From positions 1 through 27,548 of the forward strand of contig SKHJ01000048.1 in assembly GCA_007116965.1 (NCBI GenBank): a DNA stretch of 27,548 bases, given 5' to 3'. This document shows, in pieces, positions 5,988-13,694 of the stretch. Numbering within the stretch: the first letter of the stretch is position 1; the number at the start of each line of letters is the position of its first letter. The notes below the pieces were generated by a model, which made no database searches, was not told where the DNA came from, and saw only the letters and a program-made list of their open reading frames with translations. The translations under genes were made by a program, and so were the position numbers. This DNA is from Candidatus Kaiserbacteria bacterium. Lineage in GTDB: Bacteria > Patescibacteriota > Minisyncoccia > Phycocordibacterales > UBA918.

Positions 5988-7640
5988 TTAGTACATGCCC
6001 ATACCGCCGCCCATACCCATGTCCGGAGCAGCTTCAGCTTTCTCTGGTTCTGGTTCATCTGCCACAGCAGCTTCAGAGGTGAGCAAGATAGCGGCTGCAG
6101 AGACAGCGTGCTGGACACCGGCTCGCTCGACCTTAACTGGGTCGACGATACCAGCCTTGATCATATCATCGACCATCACACCGGCGGCTGCGTCATACCC
6201 GGCATTGCCACCAGCTTCCTTGACTTTCTGGACGATGACAGCGCCATCATCTTTACCAGTATTGTCTACAATCTGCTTGAGCGGCATCTCCAAGGCCTTG
6301 ATGACAATGCTGTAACCCACTTTCTCTTCGAGAGTCAGCTTTTCTTTCTTCTCGAGTTCGGTGGCCACCAGGCCAGCAACTCGCGCTAGACTCGTACCTC
6401 CACCAGGGACGATACCTTCTTCAATGGCCGCTTTGGTAGCATTGACCGCGTCCTCGATCTTGAGCTTGAGATACTTCATCTCAGTCTCAGTGGCCGCTCC
6501 CACACGGATAACAGCTACCCCACCAGATAACTTAGCGATACGCTCCTCCAGCTTTTCGCGGTCAAACTTTGAAGTGGTACCTTCGAGTTGTGACTTAAGC
6601 GCCTTAACACGGTCGTCAATGGCCGTCTTCTCACCACCGCCGCCGACGATGGTGGTCTTATCTTTGGTAGCTACCACCCGGTCAGCTGAGCCGAGCTGTG
6701 AGATTTCTGTACTTTCGAGCTTCAAGCCAAGATCTTCAGAAATAACCTGCCCGCCCGTGGTAACCGCAATATCAGCCAACATATCTTTCTTACGATCACC
6801 ATAACCTGGCGCCTTGACTGCTAGCACGGAGAAGCCGCCTTTGAGCTTATTGACGACGAAAGTAGCTAGGGCCTCGCCTTCGACATCGTCAGCAATAATC
6901 ACCAACTCCTTGGTGCCGCTTTGCGCGATCTTTTCCAAAAGCGGCAAGATTTCCTGTACACTAGCGATCTTCTTGTCGGTGATAAGAATCTTCGCGTTCT
7001 TGTATTCCGCCTCCATTCGCTCTGGATTGGTCACCATGTATGGTGAGACATACCCCTTATCGAATTCCATACCCTCGGTCAGCTCAGTCTCGATACCAAA
7101 GGATTGTGACTCTTCCACGGTTACCACACCATCTTTTCCAACTTTACTGATGGTCTCAGCAATCTTTTCCCCTAGCTCGGCGCTCTCCGCTGAGATGGTA
7201 GCAACTTGCTTCACCTCATCTTCACTCTTGATCGGTGTAGCTAGTTCTTTCAGTGCCTTCACCACATCTTCGGCGGCATGCTCCATACCAGTACGAACCG
7301 CCATGGAGTTGACACCCAACGTAGTCTGCTTAAGACCTTCGTGTACCAGCGCTTGGGTCAGTACCGTAGCAGTGGTCGTACCATCACCGGCAAGTTCGTT
7401 GGTCTTGCTGGCTACTTCCTTGATAATCTCAGCCCCCATGTTCTCAAACTTGTCCTTCAGCGAGATCTCTTTCGCGATTGAGACACCGTCGTTAGTGATG
7501 GTCGGCGTGCCAAAACCTTTGTCGAGGATGACATTGCGGCCACGCGGACCAAGAGTGACTTTGACGGCGTTAGCAACGGTATCGACACCATTCTTCAACT
7601 TCTTTTTGACAGCTTCGTCAAAAATTACTTGTTTTGCCAT
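5988..7640 (-). CDS. groEL: Chaperonin GroEL (60 kDa)
   Basis: GroEL forms the double-ring ATP-driven folding chamber for cytosolic proteins. The 550-residue length is standard. The N-terminus MAKQVIFDEAVKKKLKNGVD is typical. The nucleotide-binding motifs VTLGPRGRNVIL (about 28-39) and GDGTTTATVL (about 85-94, including the D86 to T90 stretch) are intact. So is VPGGGTSLAR in the second equatorial half, followed by the late ATP-contacting segment NAGYDAAAG. The C-terminus is the usual Gly-Met tail GMGGGMGMY. The gene follows groES by 20 bases in the classical order. No CIRCE operator was found upstream of the pair. Confidence 0.99.
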   Translation of the reverse strand: MAKQVIFDEAVKKKLKNGVDTVANAVKVTLGPRGRNVILDKGFGTPTITNDGVSIAKEISLKDKFENMGAEIIKEVASKTNELAGDGTTTATVLTQALVHEGLKQTTLGVNSMAVRTGMEHAAEDVVKALKELATPIKSEDEVKQVATISAESAELGEKIAETISKVGKDGVVTVEESQSFGIETELTEGMEFDKGYVSPYMVTNPERMEAEYKNAKILITDKKIASVQEILPLLEKIAQSGTKELVIIADDVEGEALATFVVNKLKGGFSVLAVKAPGYGDRKKDMLADIAVTTGGQVISEDLGLKLESTEISQLGSADRVVATKDKTTIVGGGGEKTAIDDRVKALKSQLEGTTSKFDREKLEERIAKLSGGVAVIRVGAATETEMKYLKLKIEDAVNATKAAIEEGIVPGGGTSLARVAGLVATELEKKEKLTLEEKVGYSIVIKALEMPLKQIVDNTGKDDGAVIVQKVKEAGGNAGYDAAAGVMVDDMIKAGIVDPVKVERAGVQHAVSAAAILLTSEAAVADEPEPEKAEAAPDMGMGGGMGMY

Positions 7641-7660
7641 AAATATCTATACTCAGTTAC

Positions 7661-7984
7661 TTACTTGATAATACCCAAGATACTGGACTCTGAGACGATA
7701 AAGTACTCACTCTCTTCTACCTTTACCTCGTCGTAGCCAAACTTGGAAAAGACTACTCGGTCACCAATTGCAACAGACATTTCTTGACGGGTCTTCCCAT
7801 CATCAGTCATCTTCCCTGGACCAACCGCGACTACTACCCCTTGTTCTGGCTTCTCCTTCTTGGCGGTGTCTGGGATGATAATACCTGAGGGTGAGGTCGT
7901 ACCCATCTCGTCTTCAGTCAGTGGTCGAACAACTACACGATCGGCCAACGGCACAATCGGACTATCACTTTTCTTATCTGCCAT
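7661..7984 (-). CDS. groES: Co-chaperonin GroES (10 kDa)
   Basis: GroES caps the GroEL chamber as a heptamer. The protein is 107 residues, slightly longer than usual because of an N-terminal extension of about 10 residues (MADKKSDSPI) before VPLADRVVVRPL. The mobile loop that docks on GroEL is present (EDEMGTTSPSGIIIPDTAKK, about 24-43). The roof-loop region VAVGPGK and the closing ESEYFIVSESSILGIIK are also present. The gene leads the groESL operon. The leader from the consensus promoter at 8105-8132 is over 100 bases, which leaves room for post-transcriptional control. Confidence 0.98.
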   Translation of the reverse strand: MADKKSDSPIVPLADRVVVRPLTEDEMGTTSPSGIIIPDTAKKEKPEQGVVVAVGPGKMTDDGKTRQEMSVAIGDRVVFSKFGYDEVKVEESEYFIVSESSILGIIK

Positions 7985-8104
7985 ATTGAATTTATGTGTT
8001 CATCTTAATTTGACGCTAGTAATGTGAAAATTCCGTTTACAACACAAACGCACAGACGGCTTTCTCCATATGCAGACTGTGACACCTCCGTCGTATGCGT
8101 GCGT

Positions 8105-8132
8105 ATTATACGGCACTACTAAAAGCTGTCAA
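8105..8132 (-). promoter_or_regulatory. Consensus sigma-70 promoter of groESL
   Basis: Read on the minus strand, a perfect -35 TTGACA (8127-8132) and a perfect -10 TATAAT (8105-8110) are separated by 16 bases. The start would be near 8098, giving a leader of about 113 bases. No CIRCE inverted repeat (TTAGCACTC-N9-GAGTGCTAA) or other known heat-shock operator is seen. The leader does contain CACAG/CTGTG arms that may fold. Confidence 0.9.
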
Positions 8133-8142
8133 AATCTCTTGC

Positions 8143-8217
8143 AAACTTACCAGTGCCAAGAGCACGGGGGTTTTGCCCATAACGTACCTTGGCACAGGAT
8201 CAGAGAATTTAGCTTGC
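8143..8217. repeat. Dispersed intergenic repeat, copy A
   Basis: Compared with 17528-17590, this stretch shares AAACTT, then a 13-base identical block CAGTGCCAAGAGC (8151-8163), a GGG run, and an end block like GGA(T/C)CAG(A/T)GAAT. Copy A also contains a perfect inverted repeat GTGCCAAG (8153-8160)/CTTGGCAC (8188-8195). It lies directly upstream of the groESL -35. It could be a regulatory element, a small RNA or a mobile repeat. Confidence 0.55.
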
Positions 8218-8274
8218 CACTAACAGAGAGTCTGGAAAGATAGCTACTAGTCATACTTGCAGATGGTCACAGAC

Positions 8275-8303
8275 TTGCAGAGGGTACGACTTTCTGGTAG
8301 CAT
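8275..8303 (+). promoter_or_regulatory. secG promoter, near-leaderless
   Basis: TTGCAG (8275-8280) and TAGCAT (8298-8303), the latter preceded by the extended element TGG, are exactly 17 bases apart. Only nine bases separate the -10 from the secG ATG at 8313, so the predicted mRNA starts at or within two or three bases of the start codon. Confidence 0.7.
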
Positions 8304-8312
8304 CCTTCTGAC

Positions 8313-8552
8313 ATGGAATTCACTGAAATCCTGCGTGAAGCACTCCCCTTTATCCAAATTACGCTCGCCGTCCTCTTGATTGGTGCGATTTTGTTGCAGC
8401 AACGTGGTTCGAGTTTGGGTGGTGCCTTTGGTGGTGACAACTTCAGTTCATCGTTCCAAAAACGTCGCGGTGCGGAACTCTTTCTCTTCAAATTCTCGAT
8501 CGGCTTGGGGATTCTTTTTGCTCTGTCGGCCTTCGCCAATCTGCTGGTCTAG
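8313..8552 (+). CDS. secG: Preprotein translocase subunit SecG
   Basis: SecG is the small accessory subunit of the SecYEG channel in the cytoplasmic membrane. The 79-residue protein has the two expected spans (about 10-28 and 58-77). Between them lies the conserved cytosolic loop LLQQRGSSLGGAFGGDNFSS (about 27-46) and KRRGAE. This arrangement is diagnostic for the family. The gene begins a plus-strand run with its own promoter and is followed after 89 bases by the membrane-anchored peptide-binding protein. Confidence 0.95.
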   Translation: MEFTEILREALPFIQITLAVLLIGAILLQQRGSSLGGAFGGDNFSSSFQKRRGAELFLFKFSIGLGILFALSAFANLLV

Positions 8553-8641
8553 TGACGAGAAGGGTCAAGTACCTCTTTAACAAACAACACTACAAGAGAG
8601 ATTACGTGGTGGATGTACTATAAAAACCTAAACGATATTTT

Positions 8642-10360
8642 ATGAGTAATGATGACTCTGGCTACCGGGGCTGGCTCCACCCTGTGTTTAGCTTTATCCA
8701 CCAGTTGCCGCCTAGCGACCGTCTGATCTTTCATATCCTCTTTGCGACCATTATTGCTTCTGGCTTGTGGTTAACTGTTACTTGGAGCCAGGCAATCAGC
8801 ACGGAGATATCTGTTCCAGGTGGTCACTTGGTAGAAGGAGTGGTCGGCACACCTCGCTTCGTAAATCCGGTCTTAGCGACATCACGAGTCGACAGAGACC
8901 TGAGTGCTCTTATCTACCGAGGTGTAATGGGGTTAGATGCCGGCGGTGCGCTGGTTCCTGACCTAGCACGTGAGATCGCTTTGAATGAAGAAGCCACTCG
9001 CTACACCATCACTTTACGGCAGGACGTCACTTTTCACGATGGTCGGCCGTTGACTGCTGCCGATGTGGTATTTACCTACCAACTCATCAGCGACGCTGAC
9101 CTTAAGAGTCCCTACCGGGGTAACTGGAGTAATGTAGTGGTCGAGCAAATTGATACGTTTACGTTCAGTCTTGAGTTACCCGAACCATATACACCTTTCA
9201 TCGAGAACCTCACTCTGGGTATTCTACCTCGTCACTTGTGGGCAGATATTCCGGTGGCGGAAGTGCCCGCCAGCACACTCAACACTAATCCTATCGGGAC
9301 AGGACCATACAAGGTGCAGACTGTTCGCCGTTCTGAAATTGGTACCATTACCGAGTATATCCTTCAGCGAGCAGACGAAAGTGCTCAATTAGCCACTGTT
9401 TCGGTACGGATATTTCCTACTGTTGAGGAACTAGTAACGGCACTACAATCCGGGGAGATTACTAGTACAGCCATGCTGCCGGCAACCCAGCTAGAGAACC
9501 TGCCCGACAACTTCACGTCAAATATTATAGCCCTGCCACGCACAGTTGCTATATTCTTTAACCAAAACCGAAGTGAGGCTTTACGATCATTGTCAGTGCG
9601 CCAAGCGCTGGCCACCGCTCTTGATCAACCTTTCTTCGCTACCGAAGGTATCCCAACACCACACATCCCCAACCCTTCGCCTATCCCCTACGGGTACATT
9701 GTGCTAGAATCAGCTACAACTTCAGCACCTACCTCGTCAATCGAACGAGCCAACGATGCAGAAACCATACTGACCGCAGCTGGTTGGGTACGTAGCACGG
9801 AAAACACATGGGAACGATCGACAGATTCTGGTACCACGACGCTTGCTATCACGTTACGAACCCTCAATCATCCAGACTTTGCGATGGTAGCTGAGCGAGT
9901 AGCAGAAGAATGGCGAAATATAGGTGTTGAAGTGCGAATTGAACAGTTTGAACAGACAGACCTGACCAACAGTATTATTAGGCCTCGAGACTTTGAAGCG
10001 ATCCTGTTTGGCGTAGATACTAGTCGTAGTGTAGATCTGTACCCATTCTGGCACTCCTCGCAACAAACCGACCCCGGCCTCAATTTGACACAGTACGCCA
10101 ATATCCGAACCGATCGGTTGCTGGAGCAGCTGCGCGAAGAGCAGTCATCTATCGAACGTCAGGAGATCTTACAAGAGTTAGTCACTGTCCTACACGAAGA
10201 GTTGCCTGCAATATTCCTGTACACACCGACTATGCAATACGTGACGAGCATCGATCTCGATATTGTGTTGCCTGCTCGCATTCAAGGACACCACGATCGG
10301 TTCCGCTTATTGCCGAGTTGGTCATTGGAACGAGAAAGGCGGTGGTCATTCTTTCATTAA
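8642..10360 (+). CDS. Membrane-anchored ABC-type peptide-binding protein (SBP_bac_5, OppA/DppA-like)
   Basis: This 572-residue protein has a single membrane segment near residues 28-47 and no lipobox, so it is anchored with its binding domain outside. The family-5 substrate-binding fold is clear: GTPRFVNPVLATSRVDRDLS (about 69-88), YTITLRQDVTFHDGRPLTAADVVFTY (about 120-145, the family's best-conserved stretch) and NPIGTGPYKV (about 205-214). The C-terminal lobe ends with the typical tail. Family members capture oligopeptides or other solutes for ABC importers. No permease or ATPase gene lies nearby, so the partner is elsewhere or absent. The neighbouring genes are secG and RNase J. Confidence 0.92.
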   Translation: MSNDDSGYRGWLHPVFSFIHQLPPSDRLIFHILFATIIASGLWLTVTWSQAISTEISVPGGHLVEGVVGTPRFVNPVLATSRVDRDLSALIYRGVMGLDAGGALVPDLAREIALNEEATRYTITLRQDVTFHDGRPLTAADVVFTYQLISDADLKSPYRGNWSNVVVEQIDTFTFSLELPEPYTPFIENLTLGILPRHLWADIPVAEVPASTLNTNPIGTGPYKVQTVRRSEIGTITEYILQRADESAQLATVSVRIFPTVEELVTALQSGEITSTAMLPATQLENLPDNFTSNIIALPRTVAIFFNQNRSEALRSLSVRQALATALDQPFFATEGIPTPHIPNPSPIPYGYIVLESATTSAPTSSIERANDAETILTAAGWVRSTENTWERSTDSGTTTLAITLRTLNHPDFAMVAERVAEEWRNIGVEVRIEQFEQTDLTNSIIRPRDFEAILFGVDTSRSVDLYPFWHSSQQTDPGLNLTQYANIRTDRLLEQLREEQSSIERQEILQELVTVLHEELPAIFLYTPTMQYVTSIDLDIVLPARIQGHHDRFRLLPSWSLERERRWSFFH

Positions 10361-10414
10361 ATTTCAACATTGTATTTTCATATTAGTAATTAGTTAACAA
10401 TTAAAAGAACACGT

Positions 10415-12397
10415 ATGAACGAATCAAACAAAACTAGTAACCAAAGCAACGATCGCCATCGCAGTCGTCGCCGTCCCGTACATGCTCATAACCGACGTCA
10501 AAGCGGTTCGAGCCGAACAGGAAGCCCTTCCTCAACTAGGAATTCTACGGCACCCCGCTCGGCCAATACTCGCGCCAAGCAAGGTAAGCCAAACACCAAC
10601 AGTCGCTCCGCTCAGCGAAAGCGACGCCCTAACACGCAACGTCGCCGACCATCAGCGAACCCTGCCTTGACACATCGTCTGACAACCACCACTGGTTCTG
10701 ATCAGATTCCAGAGATAACTAGTGAGGATACAGTACGTATCATCACTGTTTCCGGCGCGGAAGAAATTGGTCGAAATATGAACATCGTAGAGACTAAAGA
10801 TGACATTATTGTCATTGATGCTGGTTTTCAATTTGTCAGCGAAGACAGCAATGCTCCTGGTGTTGATTATATTTTACCGAACACACAATATCTCGAGGAG
10901 CGTAAGCATAAAATCCGCGCCTTGGTGGTCACGCACGGACACCTTGATCACACCGGTGGTATCCCGTTTATTATGGAGCGTATCGGTAACCCGCCAATAT
11001 ACACCCAATACCTAACCTCGCTTATGATCAGAAAGCGTCAGGATGAATTCCCGCACGCTGAACCACTGACCATTCACGAGATCAAAGAGGGTGAATCATT
11101 TACCGTTGGTAACACAACAATAAAGACTTTCCCGGTTACGCACTCGATTCCGGACGCGATGGGGCTTTTGATCCAGACCAAGCACGGCAACGTGGTCGTC
11201 ACTGGTGATATTCGGCTCTCGCACCAAGACGGACAGGTCGATGCTGACGAAGTGGCTGACTGGGAGGCGGTCGGTACTGAGAATAATCTAGTAATGTTGT
11301 GTGACTCCACCAACGCCGACCGTGAAGGCTTTTCTGCTCCGGAGGAAGAGGTGATGCGTACTCTGGAAAATATCATTCGCAGTGCCAGCGGTCGACTGAT
11401 CATCGGGACGTTTGCTTCGCAGTTTGAACGCTTGATCACTATTATCAAGTGCTGTGAAGACATGGGTAAAAAGGTGGTGCTCGAGGGACGGAGTATCAAG
11501 GTCAATATTGAGATTGCAATTCAAGCCAAATTGATCGAGGTCAAGCCTGATACCTTTATCAGTGCCGGACAAATGGAAGATTACCCGACCGATCGTATCG
11601 TCATTCTCTCCACCGGCGCCCAAGGCGAGCAGTTCGCTGCCCTGATGCGGATGGCTACCGATAAGCACAAATTTGTCACCTTGACTGAACGAGATACTAT
11701 CGTCCTCTCCTCGTCGGTCATCCCCGGTAATGAGATCGCGGTACAAAAGCTTAAAGACAACATCTACCGCAAGAATGTCAAGGTAGTCAACTATCGTTTG
11801 GCCGCCGTTCACTCATCAGGACACGGCTATGCAGGTGAGCTCAGCTGGGTCCGCGAGCGGGTAAAACCACGCTTCCTGATTCCTGTCCACGGCCACCACT
11901 ACCACCTCAAGAGTCACATGTACACGGCTGTTGAGAACGGTTTCCCACGTGAAAATATCGGCGTACCTGATAACGGAACTATCTTCGAGATAACCAACGG
12001 AACCGAGCTGGTACGATTACCGATGAAGATACCGACAGAAGAGGTCTTAGTAGACGGCTTCACGGTGGGAGCCAGACAAGAAGTGGTCTTGCGTGATCGT
12101 CAGTCATTGGCGCAGGATGGCATGTTTGTGATCATTGCCACCGTCAATGGACGCACCGGCAAATTACGCAAGTCGCCTGACATTATCTCGCGTGGATTTG
12201 TCTACCTGCGGGAGAATCAACAGCTCTTAGCTGAAGCCAGGACCTTGATCAAGCGTACAGTTGAAAAACAGACAGAACGCATGAACCCTATCGATCTGGA
12301 TATGGTCAAGGACGAACTCACCAATACTGTCACCAGCTTTCTGATGCAACGCACCCAAAAGACACCGATGGTCATTCCCGTCTTGATTGGTATTTAG
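10415..12397 (+). CDS. rnj: Ribonuclease J
   Basis: RNase J is a metallo-beta-lactamase/beta-CASP nuclease with endo- and 5'-3' exonuclease activity in mRNA decay and rRNA processing. The protein is 660 residues, about 100 longer than usual. Residues 1 to about 95 form an Arg/Ser/Asn/Thr-rich, low-complexity and very basic extension. The catalytic motif HGHLDH is at 174-179, preceded by DAGFQF. VTHSIPDAMG and VVTGDIRLS follow, then the beta-CASP region with SSSVIPGNE and the late HSSGHGYAGE and PVHGHHYHLK. The C-terminal domain is complete. The extension may bind RNA or tether the enzyme. ATG 10415 has only weak AAAGAA spacing, and a start further in would remove part of the extension. Confidence 0.96.
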   Translation: MNESNKTSNQSNDRHRSRRRPVHAHNRRQSGSSRTGSPSSTRNSTAPRSANTRAKQGKPNTNSRSAQRKRRPNTQRRRPSANPALTHRLTTTTGSDQIPEITSEDTVRIITVSGAEEIGRNMNIVETKDDIIVIDAGFQFVSEDSNAPGVDYILPNTQYLEERKHKIRALVVTHGHLDHTGGIPFIMERIGNPPIYTQYLTSLMIRKRQDEFPHAEPLTIHEIKEGESFTVGNTTIKTFPVTHSIPDAMGLLIQTKHGNVVVTGDIRLSHQDGQVDADEVADWEAVGTENNLVMLCDSTNADREGFSAPEEEVMRTLENIIRSASGRLIIGTFASQFERLITIIKCCEDMGKKVVLEGRSIKVNIEIAIQAKLIEVKPDTFISAGQMEDYPTDRIVILSTGAQGEQFAALMRMATDKHKFVTLTERDTIVLSSSVIPGNEIAVQKLKDNIYRKNVKVVNYRLAAVHSSGHGYAGELSWVRERVKPRFLIPVHGHHYHLKSHMYTAVENGFPRENIGVPDNGTIFEITNGTELVRLPMKIPTEEVLVDGFTVGARQEVVLRDRQSLAQDGMFVIIATVNGRTGKLRKSPDIISRGFVYLRENQQLLAEARTLIKRTVEKQTERMNPIDLDMVKDELTNTVTSFLMQRTQKTPMVIPVLIGI

Positions 12398-12408
12398 GTC
12401 TCCGCAAA

Positions 12409-12454
12409 ATGAATACGCCGTTGTGAGGACGCGTCCTCACAACGGCGTATTCAT
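12409..12454. repeat. 46-nt perfect palindrome after RNase J
   Basis: Two exact 23-base arms meet at GGACGCGTCC (centre 12431/12432) with no spacer. The palindrome starts 11 bases after the RNase J stop. An RNA copy would form a very stable hairpin able to stop or protect transcripts, but no T-run follows (AGTGTACAACTT). It is therefore either an atypical bidirectional terminator, an mRNA 3'-end stabiliser or a protein-binding site. Confidence 0.85.
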
Positions 12455-12498
12455 AGTGTACAACTTATATTTCTGTGACCCAATAAACAGGGTACACT
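12455..12498 (+). promoter_or_regulatory. Putative operator and leaderless promoter of the MFS gene
   Basis: A -10-like TACACT (12493-12498) lies eight bases before ATG 12507. Inverted arms AGTGTAC (12455-12461) and GTACACT (12492-12498) bracket a 30-base interval, and the second arm covers the -10. A regulator binding both arms could block the promoter. No clear -35 is seen. Confidence 0.35.
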
Positions 12499-12506
12499 AG
12501 CGAATA

Positions 12507-13694
12507 ATGTCCTACGTTGGCCTCTATCACCGCCCTCATATCAATTATCAGTTGATATACGTTCTGTCGGTCGTCTTTGCTTTTCACAATGCACTTATCC
12601 TATTTATTAATTCCACGTATATTGAGCGCTTCGTGCCAGCTGAAGTCGTTGGTGCGTTCTTTATGATCGGCTCGGCTCTGGCCGTATTTGGTTTTTTATT
12701 CATCTCCCGCATCCTCCGCAAGGTCGGCAATGTGGCCTTAACGTTGGGTCTGGCAATTACCGAGATAATCGTTTTGTTGACACTTGGACTAACCACTACG
12801 CCGGCTGTCGCAATTGTTGCCTTTGTTGTCTTCTTGATCGTTAACCCACTCATCTTCCTCAATCTCGATATCTTTTCTGAGACTATCATTGGTGATGACG
12901 AGGAATCGACTGGTCATAAACGAGGTTTGGTCTTGGCACTCATTAGCGGCGCCGCCATGTTGGGGCCGTTAGCTATCAGCCCTATCGCCGGTGCAGATGA
13001 CGCTAACCTTAATTATGTCTACTTCGTCTCGGCCGCGGTCTTGTCCGTTTTTGTCATCGTCGTCATCTCCCGCTTCGGTCAGTTTGCTGACCCTCAGTAC
13101 CATGAAGTCAAAGTCTTAGACGCAATTGCGTCATTCTGGGCTAATACCAACATTCGTTTCGCTTTGGCAGCTCAGTTTATGCTCCAGGTCTGTTTCTCGT
13201 GGCTTGTTATCTACGTACCGCTCTATTTAGCTACGATCATTGGACTTTCCTGGGCAGAGATTGGTCTAGCTATTGCTATCGGGACACTGGCCTACGTGCT
13301 GTTTGAATTCCCGATTGGATATATAGCCGACCGTCATATCGGAGAACAAGAAATGATGATCGCTGGTTTTATTATCATGGCCCTGAGTGTGGCTAGTATG
13401 TCATTGCTTGGTGGCGGAAATATTTGGTTCTGGATGGCCGTGATGTTTATCATTCGGGTCGGCGCTAGCTTGGTCGAGGTCACAACTGAGAGCTACTTCT
13501 TTAAGCACACAAAAGGAAACGATACTAATTTCCTGAGTTTCTTCCGTTTATCCCGCCCTTTAGCTATCATCTTTGGCGGACTCCTAGGCAGTACCAGTCT
13601 GCTATTCTTAACATTTCAGTCTATCTTCTTGGTGCTCGGAGTTATACTACTATCCGGTGTCTATTTTGCCAGCCAGTTAGTTGATACCAAGTAA
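12507..13694 (+). CDS. Major facilitator superfamily (MFS) transporter
   Basis: The 395-residue protein is almost entirely hydrophobic, with about 11-12 predicted spans in two halves separated by a hydrophilic stretch near residues 192-212. A charged loop, GDDEESTGHKRG (about 131-142), lies in the first half. FPIGYIADRHIGEQEMM, after span 8, resembles the MFS loop motif G-x-x-x-D-R. The substrate is not recognisable. The closest general type is the multidrug or sugar efflux MFS found in many Patescibacteria. The start lies eight bases from a -10-like element. The last 18 bases overlap the end of the convergent mutY-like gene. Confidence 0.85.
   Translation: MSYVGLYHRPHINYQLIYVLSVVFAFHNALILFINSTYIERFVPAEVVGAFFMIGSALAVFGFLFISRILRKVGNVALTLGLAITEIIVLLTLGLTTTPAVAIVAFVVFLIVNPLIFLNLDIFSETIIGDDEESTGHKRGLVLALISGAAMLGPLAISPIAGADDANLNYVYFVSAAVLSVFVIVVISRFGQFADPQYHEVKVLDAIASFWANTNIRFALAAQFMLQVCFSWLVIYVPLYLATIIGLSWAEIGLAIAIGTLAYVLFEFPIGYIADRHIGEQEMMIAGFIIMALSVASMSLLGGGNIWFWMAVMFIIRVGASLVEVTTESYFFKHTKGNDTNFLSFFRLSRPLAIIFGGLLGSTSLLFLTFQSIFLVLGVILLSGVYFASQLVDTK

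Noticed and set aside
5937..7668. Long plus-strand frames opposite groEL
   Set aside because: They are antisense shadows of a highly biased conserved gene, with Ser/Thr/Pro-rich low-complexity products and no family features.
8143..8312. Repeat copy A as SRP RNA, tmRNA or a T-box
   Set aside because: None of the diagnostic conserved loops of these RNAs was found in the sequence.
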